The position numbers were made by a program, and so were the translations under genes. DNA of 64,000 nt. Origin: Byssochlamys sp. IMV 00236 (Eukaryota > Ascomycota > Eurotiomycetes > Eurotiales > Thermoascaceae). The stretch lies in contig MSJH02000629.1 in NCBI GenBank assembly GCA_001931875.2, forward strand, positions 305,615-369,614, written 5' to 3'. Below, piece after piece: positions 32,720-44,928 of this stretch; position 1 is the first letter of the stretch, and every line of letters begins with the position of its first letter. A model generated the notes under the pieces. It made no database searches and was not told where the DNA came from. It saw only the letters and a program-made list of their open reading frames with translations.

Positions 32720-35700
32720 TTTTTGAATTTTGCTTGTTGAATGAATATAGGATGATATCACAATGTATAGAGAAGGATTAGTTGGTTGTAATTTGTTCGT
32801 TAAGAACTTTTGGTGAGTTGAATCGAAACCGGAGAAACCCCCCGCGATATTTATATCGCTTGCTAGACCCACTGTTTTCTTTGCAGATTGCTGATAAGAA
32901 AGTTCACTAATCGATAATAATACAATAGTTAATAGGGACTAACTTAAATAACTTATGCATTCTCTATGCAATACAGAACAATAACTACATAATAACAAGT
33001 AACTCCACTCTTCCATCCTCACTTTAACAAGTTTCGACCAACGCCAACGGTCACCAAACATAGCTAGCTACCTTAACCATCCAACCAATCAAGTCTATTC
33101 GTCATAGCTCTATTTGACTTAGAGTTCGGCTCGTCTTCTTGGCTTTACCGACACTAATGTAGAACAATCAATTGTGCTTTTTCGTGGCTTACAAATCTAG
33201 AGTAATTACGCCTATGTCCGAACTTGCTAAAGCCCGATTTTCTCTAGTTGGGGATAAAGTATATTATTATTGGTGTGATTGAGGCAATTGATTCTTCCGA
33301 ATAGTTAGAGCCTTTTGCGTATTTAATATTGTAGGAGTTAAGTAGGGCATCGGAGATAATGGAAGCGCCCTGCCAAGACTGCGCCGTTGTTCTTGGCGGA
33401 GGGGTTTGTTTTTGCCCGATTCCTGTTTATGAATTCAGAACGAGTGACTATATTAATAATAATAAATCAGTAGTTAACTATTGAATGAATTCATGTGTAG
33501 TTAGTTAGTTGCAGTGTCCAGATTTGTTTCGCATTTTCTATCTTCAATCAACGTGACTCGAGATCGACAGTGGGGTTTGATATACCCTGTGTTAAGCAGC
33601 TACGATAAATAGATATGATGACTTCTGGAATAACGCGAGTATTTATCTGGTTTAATTCTTAGACGCAAGGAAAGCGGAAGTATGTAACAACCCTGCTGCC
33701 ATTTGCTAGACTCCTTGATTTACAACTAGCTTCAAAGTATAATTCGATATGGCGCAAGAGCTTTCGTGCCAGACCCCGTCACTCAATGCCGACACGCGTT
33801 GAATGAGAGCAACCTGCATGGGTAATCTGGTAGGGCTGGCAAATAGCGAGCGATACACGCTTGATTTGCGGTCTCTTTAAGGTTAGGTTCTCATTGTGAG
33901 ACGTAAGATAAGATTCCATCAATCTAGTCAGGAATCTGGAGTATCTGACTACCTACCTGCGTCCCCGGCCTCTGATGTATAGGACTGATTTCATTGGCTT
34001 CTTAGCTTGAGCTATTTAGCGGCCCAGTTGTACGTCGTATTTGGACATGAAATAGACTATACCTTTTCTGTTCTATCCGAGATAGTTCATCACTTGAGAT
34101 AGAGAGGCGAAGCTATGTTTCCTGTCACTAAACCTGCTAGGTTTATGTTTCGTTCATACTTTGAATGTAGCATCTAGGGATAACTGCCATATCGGGTGAG
34201 CTCAATGAGTGATCACTTCTTATGCAGGACAAAATCGCAGCGCTAGGATCCAACCCGCACGTCCAAGCGTGGCAGAAACGCTTACCAGGAGATCTCTTCT
34301 AGTTTATGGTTAACATCAGACTCAATAATAGATCAGGCGAAGCCTGGTTCTTTTAGTCTCTCCAGCTGGTTCACCCTTTTCCAGAAAGTGTCCACCAATT
34401 TTGAACCAGCTGGTCTGCGCGGTAGGTTCGGGGAGAAGACAGGTACATCGACTAAGTCAACAGCCGTATAAACTTAGTAAAAATATCGTAGTCAGCTGTC
34501 ATGGATCTCATGTCGAATCGTGGATAACAGCTTACAAAATTTGTCCCGTTGTCAATAGTGCAATTGGACTGGCTCTATTTCTTCAAGCGCACCAAAGCTG
34601 AGATGGGATGCGATACGCCGCAACGTCAGGGTGCACTTTTGACGCCGTTCCACGGACGACGCTAGAAACCCTTAGCATGAAAAATGGTTTAGTCAAAAAT
34701 GGGCACTTTCATACCAACTAACTGTTATCCGCTCCAATCTCGGTAATTATTATTTGAATATGGGCTGGTGGAGAATTGGCCAAGGTAATACCTTGTCTAA
34801 ACAGAAACAATAAAGAGGTTGCATGTTTGCTAGACGCGTCTGCCGCATCTGTAATATTCACGGCTTAACAAGCTGCTAAATTTTTGTTTTCGATGCGCAG
34901 ACTGCATTTAATACAATAAATCCAGGATTCAGGCTTGCGTGGTAGATAACTACCTCTACTTGTTATCATGGACTGTGGCTTATCGTGTAATAAATGCCGA
35001 CATTCCACCTTGTTATTGCTTTTACTACGGTCGCGGCAATGAGGAGCCATCGAGCTGCTCATGCATGCCAGCGTGTTAAAGCTCTCCTTTTGGCGTTGAA
35101 GTTACACCTTGAAAGCGTAGAGAGAGAGCTGAAGAGGAAGAAGAAAGGCCACGATAAAAATTACAGTAGCAGACTAGTTTGTGATATGACGACTGGAATA
35201 GGGCAACCGCGATCGAGCTACACCGCCCCATAGTGAACCGAGCGCAGCTGCAGTACAATCAAATCTCGACCTCACTTTTTCCCACGTCGCGGCTTTGTTC
35301 TTCCTGCTCCTTGTTCTTCCTGTTTCTGGATGATCAAGTCTCATTATTCTTACCGCTGATCGGTCGCCCTGCCCAGGCTCCAGGGTGATGCTGCGCGCCA
35401 TGACGCAGATCGCGGTTTCAAGGTGTGGCTGAGAAATCTATGAGGGATTTGTAGAAACCACAACTTGGGAGAAGCCACGGGAATATGGTGCGGTCCCCGT
35501 CGGTCAGCATTGCTTCGCAGCCAAAAATGCTTTAGGCACTTGAGCCATTATTTTGACTGACTTTCAACAGCTAGAGATGCGGTGATGGGTCGAGCGTGCC
35601 AAAAGGGGCTATGCACCGGGGCAAAATCGCGCACTCTTCCCATTCTCGAGGTGTGCGATGCGGGCAGGTAATTTTACATCCGTCGAAGCTACCAGTAACG

Positions 35701-36371
35701 TGCAAAATGCTAATTATCCAGCGATTCGAGAGACCCCTAGCGATGCCGTATCTGGACGACGCCCAGGCTGACGCTCACACTACTATCGTGCCCGCCGAGG
35801 CAGCTTCACAGCTCTCTGAAGCCCCTGAGGCCATGGAAAAATCCCTCACGCACCAGCTGGCACCGCCACCTGTTCCCAGAATTCTAACTTTTCGCACCAG
35901 CTTCGGGAAAAGAAAAAATAAAAAAAAAAGCTCTACAATCGACGTGAGGTCCCTGTACAAGGGAGCAAATGGAAGGCAGCAAATGGGTAAAAAACCATGT
36001 TTTCGGCGTAACGGGACAGACACTGAGAGAAGCGCTTGCTGTAACTAGCATGACGTTTCGAACAGAACCAACGTAACATGAGAGACCAAGACTATAAACG
36101 AAAACCATCTGGGTCCGTGTTTTTTGTATTATTATTACTCACATTAGCAGACCCGTTACTTAAACAGCTTGCAGCTGGACGACAGCGAACCCGTCCCGAG
36201 TCTTATTTCCACAGCACCTGCGGATCTACTAAAGCAATCTGCGGAGCTGGCGCCGCTTCCCCCTCAGTTCCTTTTTTTTTACAATCGCACAATCCAGTTT
36301 TCTTTGTTGGAGTAAACCTATAAATCAAGTACTGCTCAAGCCTCATGATGGCTGAATCTCAATAACACGAG
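32720..36371. other. Long gene-poor stretch, 3.7 kb
   Basis: AT-rich at first (about 32.9-34.2 kb, many TAATAA-like words), then mixed. Small open frames at 34994-35233, 35596-36048 and 35174-35401 have no recognisable domains. No terminal repeats, reverse transcriptase or transposase motifs were seen. The last several hundred bases should include the promoter of the copper-fist gene. Confidence 0.45.
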
Positions 36372-37204
36372 ATGATAATCGACGGTCAGAAGTGGGCTTG
36401 CGAGGCTTGCCTCCGCGGTCATCGCGTATCAACCTGCAAACACCATGGTAAGACAACAGCTGCAACTTCGACGATTTCCTTCCTTTTTTTTACTTTCCAT
36501 CTTTCCCATACTAACAAACAGGCCAGACCGACCGTTGATTCGTATAAACAAGAAAGGCCGTCCATTTGCAGTCTGCTCTATATGCCGCAGCAGCCCCTGC
36601 AAGGAGCCAGAAGAGCATTCGAGACTCCGTCGTGAAACAGAAATGCAATCATCGAAAGTACAAAGGCAGAGGAGATTAATTAACCGAGCAAATTCGAAGA
36701 TACTGATGTCTTTCTTAGAAGGCAACGAGCAGGCATCGTCCAGCCAGTACTACATTCGTACCCATTGCACCACGCCCTAAAAATGCCTCATCACCAACCG
36801 AGCAGACCCAGAATGCCGGTAATCCTATAGCAGGCGGCGCTTCATCGCAAGATCAACCAGAATCTATCAACGCAGATGAAAGTGCCCGCCAGAATTTGAC
36901 TACGAGTGGGACAACAGAACCGTTCCAGATCGATCCTCCGTCCGCACCTATGCTCTCAGACATGTCGACCTCGGCATCAAGTCTTTTTCCTTCAGGATAT
37001 CCCACCGACTCGCAGATGTCGGGGGACTTTTCCTTTCCAGATAATGCATTCGACTGTCTGGAATATGCGGATCCTGAACGGGACGACTGGTCGAGCTTCC
37101 TATGGACGGAGGATGCAGATATGCTGTCTGATCAGCAAATGTGGGAATGGCGATATCCTGATCCTACTCAGGATAGCTACAATCACAGCAACGATGGACA
37201 ATGA
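36372..37204 (+). CDS. Small copper-fist transcription factor
   Basis: Exons 36372-36447, 36527-36657 and 36719-37204 join in phase to 230 residues. The first two exons build a copper-fist DNA-binding domain: MIIDGQKWACEACLRGHRV with CxxC, then STCKHHD (CxH) and the KKGRPF minor-groove motif followed by VCSICRSSPC. Intron 1 has a clear branch site (ctaac). The rest is Ser/Thr/Pro-rich and ends in an acidic, aromatic region (DDWSSFLWTEDADML) that could activate transcription. Ace1/Mac1-type factors regulate copper uptake or detoxification; this protein lacks the long Cys-rich copper-sensing arrays of those factors in the part read, so its ligand response is open. It is short for the family. 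Confidence 0.8.
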
Positions 37205-39059
37205 ATATAGACTGGAAGGCGTAATGTTTTCGAGGTGTTCGCGTCCACTTTTTGGAAATTAATTCCGTACATAATTCAAATATATTCTAGATAGGAGCAA
37301 ACTGACAGTCGTATTCTGATTCATTTCTTTTCGTCGAGCGATCTCAGAATACTAACCGTCCAGTTCATACATAATACGATAGCGATACGGCGCAACGATA
37401 ACACTCGACGCCCTTGGATACTGGAGTCGTGGAGCTCATCCTCGTGGCAAGTGCGTGTGCCGTGCACATAGCAAACTGCGGGTTTCCGCAGGAGCACCAA
37501 TCTTTCTGCATCTCTCCCTCACAGCTGCATTCTTCAAATTTCTCCGAGATTTACTAGACAGAGTATCGTGCTAGGGTTCTGGCTATTTCTAGTTCATCCT
37601 TCCATTTCTGACTAGCATATACCTAAACTCTACGTACCTAGGTACATACATAGGGCATAACCACCACGAGCTACCTTAGGCTTAGCCAACGGCCTGCTGC
37701 CAAGAATCACAGACTTATCCTCAAGTTCTCCTGATCTTCCCGATTTCGCCCCATTCATTTCTCTCAAGAAAGTATTTTTATCACTCGTAATACAGATCTT
37801 AAATCGTGGCCATGTAGAGAATTGCACGATGGACAAGATATATTGTATAACTCAGCCCGCCAATAATAGAAGGGGCGTTAACGATCCTCTTAGGGCTAAA
37901 ACTTTATGTGAGCTTGATTCGACATCGAGATCTACCTCTTTGCTTACGTGAATTTCCCCCGCCCCGCCATAGTTACTGTCTATATCCGCCAACGGGGGCT
38001 TCCTGGGTTTGATATTACTGGATCGTAATCGCACTTCTGTTGCTTGTGCATTTATTTTGAGGTTCTAAAAAAAAACGCGTATTATCTCATCTAGCGAATC
38101 GAGAGTTTATGATCAAGTCACTATGTCTCCTAATCTCCAAGAGTTACCTAGGTACCTAGGCTAGGCACAGAAAAAGAACTAGGTAGGTACTTTGGAAATA
38201 GCTCGACTCTAACGACCTACCCAGCTCGTAACTGTACATTATCGAGATTCAAAATGCCAATTTGCCAGCGACATGCCAGATGATCTCGTTCCATACTTCG
38301 GGAGTCAAACATACTGCGACGGCTGTAGCATCTACTTGCCATCCCCAACTTTAAGGACGAACGCTAAGACGATCTCAGCAAGTGCTTCCATATCCCGAGG
38401 TCATTTAGCACTAGTTATCTCCCATAGGCCATAGCGACTGAGTCGCAGGAATTGTGATGTCTGCCGCCCGTGGGTCAGATACCTCAGGTACCTTCTATCA
38501 AGAGTACCCAGCGTCAAGTATATTTGTGTCCTATTCTGGGAGACAAGGAAGATTCTAAGGTAACGGTTATTATATCAGCATTCTACCTATATTCTTTTGT
38601 TATATAAGCTTCACGTACCTTCCAATATCTCCACTTGCAGGGCGATGTGTTTGCTTTAGCCACGCGCATATTTGGGATGCCTCTTGAAATTGTACTGCTG
38701 GTAGGACAGTTCTTCTATTAGAAGATTTGCATTTTAAAAGTGCATTTGTCTTTTCTGGTTCTTCAAATATGCAAAGGCCTCCATTTAGAATGGCTGTATA
38801 GCTACCCTGGCCAAAAATTTGCTCTCATTTGGAACCTTGTTGGAACCCAGCGGGAGCATACGCCTGGGACTTTAAGGCAAACTGCCTGCAAGAAGTTCAC
38901 AAGATCAAAATTCACCATTTCTTCATCGCATCACCAGAAACCTGGTTGCGGTCTTGGTTCTGACCGTCGCACACCAATAGGCTGACCTAAAAACCAGCGG
39001 TAAAATAGTTCAAAAGGAGCTGTTGAGTTTTGCTCAAAACTATACAGGATGGCTATATG
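37205..39059. other. Intergenic with ACCTAGGT palindromes
   Basis: About 1.85 kb, AT-rich. The palindromes GTACCTAGGTAC (37634-37645) and CCTAGGTACCTAGG (38147-38160) stand out. No gene was recognised; a frame at 38740-38985 has no supporting features. Confidence 0.45.
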
Positions 39060-39738
39060 CTACTTTAACCCTGAACTGGTCCTCAATATAGGCTTCTAAG
39101 ATTCGATCATGTTGGGGGGCAACGAACGATAACATTAAAACTTAAATTGTTCACTAGTGAGCTTTTAATAATAAATCAGAAAGAGTTGCTAGAACTTACA
39201 GGTTGTGGCTGTTTTTTTTTATCAAATAGACCTTCGTCCAGACGGATTCTCATCGCATATAGAATGAAAGCCAATTCATAGCGTAGTATCAGGTCATCAT
39301 TCGGGGCATTGTTCATATTATGCTGAACAACCATAGTAATGTGTGGGTATATGTAGTCTTTGACCTCGAATAGAAGCCTAACGTGGTGGATTATGCTTTG
39401 AAGATTATGTGACGGTAGATCGACTACTTGCGATAATGGGACTTTATAACTATAAAACCAGGAGCTATTAGTATATTATGTATACAGTTTTCACCTGAAG
39501 GAGTTAATATAATAGCATCACACCAGTCAACAAAGTCTGTTAGACACTCTCCAATATAGCCCTGATCACCCCGTCGCGGCACAGAGAAAATATGCTGTTT
39601 AAAGATAGATATAACCTCTGAAAGACAGTCACTTAGACGCCAATATCTTTGGCCAAAACCTTCTCTCCTCTCTTCTGCTGCGGCAGCCTCGGGATCATAG
39701 TCCCTTAAAACAAGGAAGTCTGGGATCTCCCAGTGCAG
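39060..39738 (-). CDS. Probable small gene of unknown function, 5' end unresolved
   Basis: I do not recognise the product. Two minus-strand segments are open and join in phase: 39738-39495 (reading WEIPDFLVLRDYDPE, EERREGFGQRYWRL, ECLTDFVDWCDAIIL) and 39441-39200 (VVDLPSHNLQSIIHHVRLLF, then ILRYELAFILYAMRIRLDEG). A GTAAGT donor follows, and a possible last exon from a TTAG acceptor near 39095 ends at a TAG at 39060. About 160 residues of non-repetitive, mixed-composition sequence interrupted only at plausible introns suggest a real or recently real gene. The codons are rich in ATA and CTA, unlike most neighbours. A first exon beginning MSTHPHAWEQVL near 39,990 is possible, but I could not join it in phase. 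Confidence 0.4.
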
Positions 39739-42562
39739 TCATGTGACCTTTATTTAGCAAGATCCGTCATCCATGGAATCATACGCTGACTTCGTCGGTT
39801 CCTAGCTACGCCTACCTATATCTACTATGCCGCCAAGCAAGGCTGTCGGGGTAGCAATGATGGTCCGATAATTATGCGGGATCCCAGTACTTAATTGGCT
39901 CGGTTCTTTATGGTCTTGATATCAAACGTTTTTACTTCAGAGGAGGGATATCTTTAAGGACCTGCTCCCAGGCATGAGGGTGCGTAGACATCGCGGTATA
40001 GCCGACGAGCTCCCAGCTTGAGAAAGTGGATCGAATCTTTGAACCATGTGTTCTTCAAGCTGTGTTGAGGACTTGAGCGCGTAGTCATAGTTGCGGCATT
40101 CGATAGCTATCGAACCTAATAAATCCGTGCTGCCATCGGTTTATGAGATGATTTGTTGGAATAGATTAGTTATTATTAATCGTATAGTTGGTTACCAACC
40201 AGTTAACTACTCGGGCAGAAAGGATGCCTGAAAACAAAGGCCTCAAATGGCTATCCAAGAACACCTGCAAGTTCCTTCTAGGTTCCTAATAATGGAGTAT
40301 ATGCGTAGGGTCGTCTTAGATCAGAACTAATGCTAACTAAATAGAATTGGCCTAAAGGAAGGACAGTGAAATACATAGTGCCTAAAATCTGAAACCTGGC
40401 TGAACGGCTGAACGAAGAACCCCGTATCGCAAGCCTCGTGGCTTCAGCCACTGCATGCCATCATGCAGCGAGACCGGGATGTATCTAGATGAGACATTTG
40501 ATAGATTAGTGAAGAAAGCTCCCAGGATCAAGGAATATTTTCGCAAAGATAGAGGACACATTGCTTTGATTTATATATATGCCCTATTGCTCCTTTTCTA
40601 CAGTTATGGCCTGCTTCTCGTGGTGAATTTTCCATGCTCCACATCATACGAGGTCTTAGGTATTTGCGGAGAAAAGCATCAGAAGTTACATCGTATATGC
40701 ATGGTAATCTCGAAGACAAACTCAATTGGGAAGTCGGTTTTTCCTAGACTTGGGGAAAATCTTCTTAGTTTACCGAACTGAATGAACTCTTGATTCAGAG
40801 AGGGCAAAAACTTATTAATACGTTCCTGAGCCAGAGAATAAGTAATTTTTAGTGTTTAAAGATTGGAACCGAGTTAAGCGACATCTGCATCGGGTAATTA
40901 ATTTTGGATACTAAATCATCAAATATGATCGAATAGCATCGAATAATATCAACCACGCTAAATTTATTGTCCGAGATGTCAACGAGCTGCCTCTCCATCT
41001 GTCATATCATACGATAGTACTGTGATGGTGCAGGTGAATTTTGGAGATTCGTGCAGCTGTGGGAGAGAGATGTGAGAAGCCCAAGCGCGGCTCCAGGGAT
41101 CAAAACTTGGCCTGTGGATCTCGTGTCTGCCACCGCCAACTTTTCCCTCTCTCGGGCGGCATCGACTCCGCACGAATCATCCACATTCCTGTCGTTCTGT
41201 GGCTTCGCTTTCTTCGCTTTCGGCAACTCTGAATCTTTGACACATCTGCTTCCAGTGTGGCGTGCTTGATTGGCAATGTGCTGTGAGGATATTATTGTCT
41301 GCTCTCTCACAACGATCACGCAATGGATTTTGCTGACTCTGCTGTACTCTATCCTACTTCAGACACGATTAGATACTCCCTGTTTCATGGTCTCTCCAAC
41401 TTGTCTGCGCTGCTGGTCAAGCCGGATGATGCGTCGCAGAGGATGACGTCTTCCATCGTCGTAAGGCGCAGCAGTTCGCACTAGAATAATCGACTATCCA
41501 CTAGAATAGTCGGCTCCGCTGCGCGGGGAACACCAAAGGCGGCGCAGCTCAGGCGATGTCTCAGTTTGAATCGCTCGACAGTTAGCCAAACACACGGGCT
41601 GGTTCATGCTGCGGACAGAGCACACCCCCAGTGATATAAGTTTAGAATCTCCGTCCGTGATGAGAGGACGGACTGAGTTAAGAATGTCTCTGCTCAACCG
41701 TCGCACACTTAGGACGATCGGATTCGGTGATAGGCTGGGCCCTGATCCAGCAGCTGGAACAAGTTGGAAGCATCGGACTGCCCACCACGGTTGAACCGGT
41801 CTACTCAGGACGAAACCACGGAATGCGGCCTTCGGGTACGAGAAGGAAGGCGAAAAAAGGTTCTATCTATAAACACAACCCGAGGATAACATCACCGCTG
41901 TTAATAGCAAAAATATCAATTAAGCCAACTCGTAAAGATAGTCACTATACACCGTAATGGTTCTGTCGCTCATATGCTGTCTGCAGATAACAATTAATAC
42001 ATCAACGGGACATCATCGATCGGAGTCAGCAACGTTGTCCGGGATCTGTACGGGATAGGATAGATAGACGGGACCGGCCTTGTCCAGGGTGGATCGGATG
42101 ATGGAAAATCCAAGAAAAAAGAAGCTGCTAATAGCGTCGTCCTAGTAGATCCAGGCCGGCCATTCGGGCCTAAGCTGGTTGATACGTTGTCGACATGCTG
42201 AGTCTCTCCACCGCCGCCTAAATAGTCTTGTCCATCGCCGCCAGGATCAACGGCTATCTTTTTTTTTTCTTTTGCTTCATATCCTGGCCTCGTTATTAAC
42301 CCCTATACCATCTCTTTTGTAGTGCAAACAAGGCCATTGTGACACCCGTGCAGTTGTTTGTGCCATTGTTTCCCTCTTAAGCTGGCAGACAGCTCCAACC
42401 AGCGGAACCTACGGAAACGGCCACAACATTCCTCAGGCTGTACAATTCACCAGAGCGTCTCATCTTTGACGCTTCACGCTCCTCTTTGTCCTTTTCTTCA
42501 GCTGCTGCCACCCTGATCTTCTGGCGAGGATTCTCTCTCTGCACGGAATCCCTTTATCAGAG
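39739..42562. other. Long gene-poor stretch, 2.8 kb
   Basis: Apart from the possible extra 5' exon near 39,990 (minus strand), only short unrecognised frames are seen (for example 40455-40781). Small hairpins occur near 40,438-40,466. A T-run at about 42260 and C/T-rich sequence to 42560 probably belong to the promoter of the wall-protein gene. Confidence 0.45.
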
Positions 42563-43573
42563 ATGGTTTCTTTCAAGAAGTTCCTCCTTCTCTCGGTCTT
42601 CTCCTCCGCTGCCTTGGCAGCCGTGGCTGCTGAGCCCCAGGCGGAGGTCGATGAGGCAGGAGAGCCAGATGCGTCATTCCAGGAACTCCTACACAGCATC
42701 GACGAGAATTCAATCCATGAAGCCATTCATACTCTGTCCGACAAGTTTCGCCATGGCGCCTTCCACCATGACAGCAAAGCTGTAGAAGCCCTCCACAAAG
42801 AGGACGCACCTCTTGCAACAGTGCTCCTCCATCTGGCCCAGCGTCGCGCCGAGAGCAACTCGACTGCCTCTACCAAGACGTCGACCACTGCTGCTTCTCA
42901 GGATTCTACCAGCCCTCAGCCAACTTCTTCGGCCACTCCAATCGCAGCTACGTCTTCGTCTGACTCCACGACTTCATCCGACTCTACCTCTTCATCTGAC
43001 TCTACCTCTTCATCTGACTCTACCTCTTCATCTGACTCTTCCTCGTCCGCTGCCGAGCCGACCTCCAGCCAGACTCCTTCTTCCAGTGCGAGCTCGTCCA
43101 GCGAGAGCTCTTCGAGTGACTCGTCTACCAGCGAGACTCCGTCGTCCAGCCAGGCCTCGTCCTCTGCTCCCAAGACGACAGCGGCAACCACAAAGACGGA
43201 CACTACGTCTACGTCGGCCTCCAGCTCGTCCGCTGCAGCAGCATCCACTGCTTCCTCGAGCTTCGTGACGTCGACGACCTCTTCAAGCTCCAGCTCCAGC
43301 TCCAGCTCAGCCGTGACCTCAGCTTCGTCGAGCCCGTCCACGACCCAGAAACCCTACACTTCAACCTACAAGAGCACCACCACTCTTCCCAACGGCAGCC
43401 TGAGCACTGTCACTGCGGTGACTGTCGTTCACCCGACTGAGGCAGTAGCTGCCACTGCTGCCGCTACAGGAGGTCCCAGTCTGCAGCAGAACGTTGCAGC
43501 CACCTCTATGAACCTTAAGAGAGAGGCATTGGTGATGCTTGGTGGTGCTATGGCTGTGGCTATGGCTCTCTAA
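42563..43573 (+). CDS. Ser/Thr-rich GPI-type cell wall protein
   Basis: The single exon encodes 336 residues. The signal peptide covers about residues 1-22 (MVSFKKFLLLSVFSSAALAA). A mixed-charge domain follows to about 95, with SFQELLHSIDENSIHEAIHTL and LLHLAQRRAESNST. Then about 170 residues are almost only Ser, Thr, Ala and Asp, including three identical STSSSD units. Near the C-terminus are TYKSTTTLPNGSLSTVTAVTV and a hydrophobic tail ending AMAVAMAL, a GPI-anchor signal. It is likely heavily O-mannosylated and wall-bound. The exact role is unknown; no catalytic domain is visible. The Asp/Glu-rich antisense frame is an artefact of the repeat. Confidence 0.85.
   Translation: MVSFKKFLLLSVFSSAALAAVAAEPQAEVDEAGEPDASFQELLHSIDENSIHEAIHTLSDKFRHGAFHHDSKAVEALHKEDAPLATVLLHLAQRRAESNSTASTKTSTTAASQDSTSPQPTSSATPIAATSSSDSTTSSDSTSSSDSTSSSDSTSSSDSSSSAAEPTSSQTPSSSASSSSESSSSDSSTSETPSSSQASSSAPKTTAATTKTDTTSTSASSSSAAAASTASSSFVTSTTSSSSSSSSSSAVTSASSSPSTTQKPYTSTYKSTTTLPNGSLSTVTAVTVVHPTEAVAATAAATGGPSLQQNVAATSMNLKREALVMLGGAMAVAMAL
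42983..43036 (+). repeat. Three perfect 18-bp units in wall-protein gene
   Basis: The unit tctacctcttcatctgac is repeated three times, encoding STSSSD each time, with degenerate copies on both sides. Copy number may vary between strains. Confidence 0.9.
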
Positions 43574-44275
43574 GCCCATTCAACCTTACGCTTGAACATC
43601 TTAAATCAACCTCCTTTTTTCCTGAACTAGTGCATAAAAAAAGCGGCGTTCTTTTGCATGGGGATATTTTGATTTTGATTTTTTTTTTCTCTCTCTCTCT
43701 TCATCCTGGGAAGCAACATGAGCATTCTTGCTCTTCTCCATATCCGGTCCTTATCATACATCATCTGCAGCGTTCGAAGCATTGGAAGTTCTTCTACGAC
43801 CATGTCACGTCTCTCCTTTATACCATATCATCAGCATTTTCTGAGATTGTTATTGCTTTATTGTTGTTGTTCGTTGCGTATGATATCATACCTACACGGC
43901 ACAGGGCCGTTTGGCAGTATGTTTGTCCTGGCAGCTAAATTGATATAGTCTGCTATTACTACATAATGCATTGAAAAGGGAAACAAATCAAATTTGAAAT
44001 ATCTCTGCGGTTTTAAACCTGTGGGAATATCTCTTGGTTTCATGAAAGAATTCAAATACATATGTCCATGTGAAAATCGTAGTATACCTGCAAATTCGTC
44101 GTCTCGTATTTACCCGCTAAATTCCCGTTCGGGTATCCATCATAATACAGAATGGTTCCTTCTGTGCACTGCTCACTAGTTATACATCTGTAACACTCAT
44201 CATCAGATAGTTCAGGCCGTCAACAATCGTACTCAAGAGACCCATCTCCCCTCGAAGCTCACTGACCGCTATCTA
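43574..44275. other. Intergenic, nothing recognised
   Basis: 702 bases between the convergent wall-protein and pex4 genes, with T- and CT-runs at about 43680-43700. No gene was seen. Confidence 0.45.
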
Positions 44276-44928
44276 CTACCGCGCCGCGTTCCCCTGACCT
44301 TGCCATCTTTCCTCCTCAGTCCAGTAACGGACGATGCTCTCCCATCCGGGAATATCACCGTCTCTGAGCAGGGCGGCAACGTCCACGTTCAGTGGGGAAT
44401 CGGGTTGCGGGTCCGTGAGCAGCTGGTGGATCGCGGATAGGGTGCTGGATAGCGTGTAGACGGGACTCCAATGCTCGGTTGTTAGGAGGGTGAGGCAGAT
44501 ATCGCCGTTGGTGAAGGAGATGTTGGGATGGGAAATGCGCGTTGTGAACTTGATCGTCGGCGGGGAGAGAGGGTAATTGGGCGGGATTGAAATGGAGAGG
44601 TGCCAGAGGCCGCCTGGGAGAGAGTGAGGTTGTTAATATTGATCATAATTATGGTTATGAGTGTATATTAGAATGAGAATAGAGGCAACGTGATGGCATA
44701 TGCATTTTGCTGGGACATCTATCCGAGATCGGAACGTTCTCTCTCCAACTCACCCTCATACGGAGTCCCCTTGACTCCTTTCAGGACTGCCTCCCAATGT
44801 AGCAGATCCTCATCGTCCACGGGACGGAGATGCAGTAATACCTCATTTGGGTTTTTCGCGTAGTCCTTCAGCTCGCGCAGAAGACGCTGCGTGGTTGCGG
44901 AGGAGGGGGCGGATTGCGATGACGCCAT
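44276..44928 (-). CDS. pex4: Peroxisomal ubiquitin-conjugating enzyme Pex4
   Basis: Pex4 is the E2 that mono-ubiquitinates the import receptor Pex5 at the peroxisome so it can be recycled by Pex1/Pex6. Exons 44928-44754 and 44613-44276 join in phase to 170 residues. The UBC fold is clear: TQRLLRELKDYAKNPNE, TPYEGGLWHLSISIPPNYPL, then HPNISFTNGDICLTLL with the active-site Cys. The following EHWSPVYTLSSTLSAIHQLL and DSPLNVDVAALLR, and especially ESIVRYWTEEERW, are typical of the Pex4 group rather than general E2s. The intron (about 140 nt) is longer than most in the window. It is divergent from nth1 with a short shared promoter. Confidence 0.88.

Noticed and set aside
32880..36000. Possible transposon in the gene-poor region
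   Set aside because: No reverse transcriptase, integrase or transposase motif, and no terminal repeats could be found by eye.
35596..36048. 150-codon frame before the copper-fist gene
   Set aside because: Opposite-strand frames overlap it, the sequence is low in complexity near its end, and no domain is recognisable.
41480..41515. Direct repeat ctagaata near 41,480 sharing 13 bases with 27,633
   Set aside because: Matches of this length between two sites are expected by chance in 64 kb, and no wider similarity is seen.
42916..43341. Very acidic minus-strand frame opposite the wall protein
   Set aside because: It is the complement of the Ser/Thr repeat and has Glu/Asp/Val/Leu only by codon complementarity.
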